The notes below the pieces were generated by a model, which saw nothing but the letters and a program-made list of their open reading frames with translations, was not told the origin of the DNA and did not search any database. Of a stretch of 64,000 nucleotides of DNA, positions 63,816-64,000 are shown in pieces (position 1 is the first letter of the stretch; each line of letters begins with the position of its first letter). Source of the DNA: Euglena gracilis (Eukaryota; Euglenida; Euglenophyceae; Euglenales); assembly GCA_039621445.1 (NCBI GenBank), contig CP154956.1:92041934-92105933 (forward strand). Direction: 5' to 3'. The position numbers and the translations under genes are program-made.

Positions 63816-64000
63816 GGGGGGGAGTGGTGAGCAGGCTGTTTTTTTACCAACCCCAGGGGGGGGGGGTCGGATTTCGGCCTGTGCCCAGGCACATTCCTTT
63901 GAAAATAGACCATTTTTGGCTCCCTGGCGCCTTCGGAGCCGGGGTCTGTGCTGGGGTACTTTTGGCCATGTGCCCTTCCCCCTCCCCTGGGGGGGGGATC
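63816..64000. other. Start of a G/C-run foldback-like segment cut by the window edge
   Basis: Has CCCAGGGGGGGGGG, a CTGGCGCCTTCGGAGCC core and CCCCTGGGGG, the general design seen in many introns of this window. Confidence 0.5.

Overview
This window is nuclear DNA from a photosynthetic euglenid (Euglena-like). Two interrupted genes on the minus strand support that. One can be assembled exon by exon into the spliceosomal protein SmF (positions 9276 to 3441). The other gives nearly all of HCF244/Ycf39, a plastid photosystem II assembly factor (30745 to 16451). SmF is split by three GT-AG introns. HCF244 mixes GT-AG/GC-AG introns with introns that lack GT-AG borders and instead carry complementary ends, for example CAG at +4 to +6 facing CTG at -8 to -6. 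That is the hallmark of euglenid nonconventional introns. A plastid-function gene together with TTAGGG-type repeats fits the same lineage. I cannot name the species.

Layout. 1-2673: 3' part of a DIRS-type tyrosine-recombinase retrotransposon, decayed in its recombinase part. 3441-9285: SmF, whose first intron holds a diverged copy of a repeat met again at 58-60 kb. About 9.3-16.4 kb: mostly intergenic, with exon-like pieces at 11.8-12.35 kb, a compositionally different segment at 13.7-14.9 kb and a long microsatellite. 16451-30745: HCF244 with 11 recognised exons; its introns hold two well-delimited MITEs. 31-46 kb: a terminal exon of an unknown gene, a candidate DNA transposon with a zinc-finger ORF (36.2-37.7 kb), many copies of a GTGCGCAAATGCGCAC palindrome, a second copy of an hAT-like MITE, simple repeats and a Ty3/gypsy-type RT relic.

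46-62.5 kb is an unusually readable nest of mobile elements. A ~2.99-kb unit is present three times in tandem, and every unit boundary is a 256-258-bp TA-flanked MITE, as unequal crossing-over between two MITE copies would produce. Each unit contains a ~1.08-kb element and a 149-bp hairpin element. The flank of the array is duplicated, and the second copy is split by a 3.5-kb giant palindrome bounded by TTAA that contains arrays of a 163-bp repeat. Empty sites in paralogous copies confirm several of these insertions. At 62.5-63.0 kb lies a BED-finger/hAT-like transposase fragment, broken by another copy of the 1.08-kb element.

Most open frames in the window are chance or repeat-derived. Only SmF and HCF244 are identified with confidence as host genes. 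No rRNA, tRNA, CRISPR or bacterial-type operon was seen.
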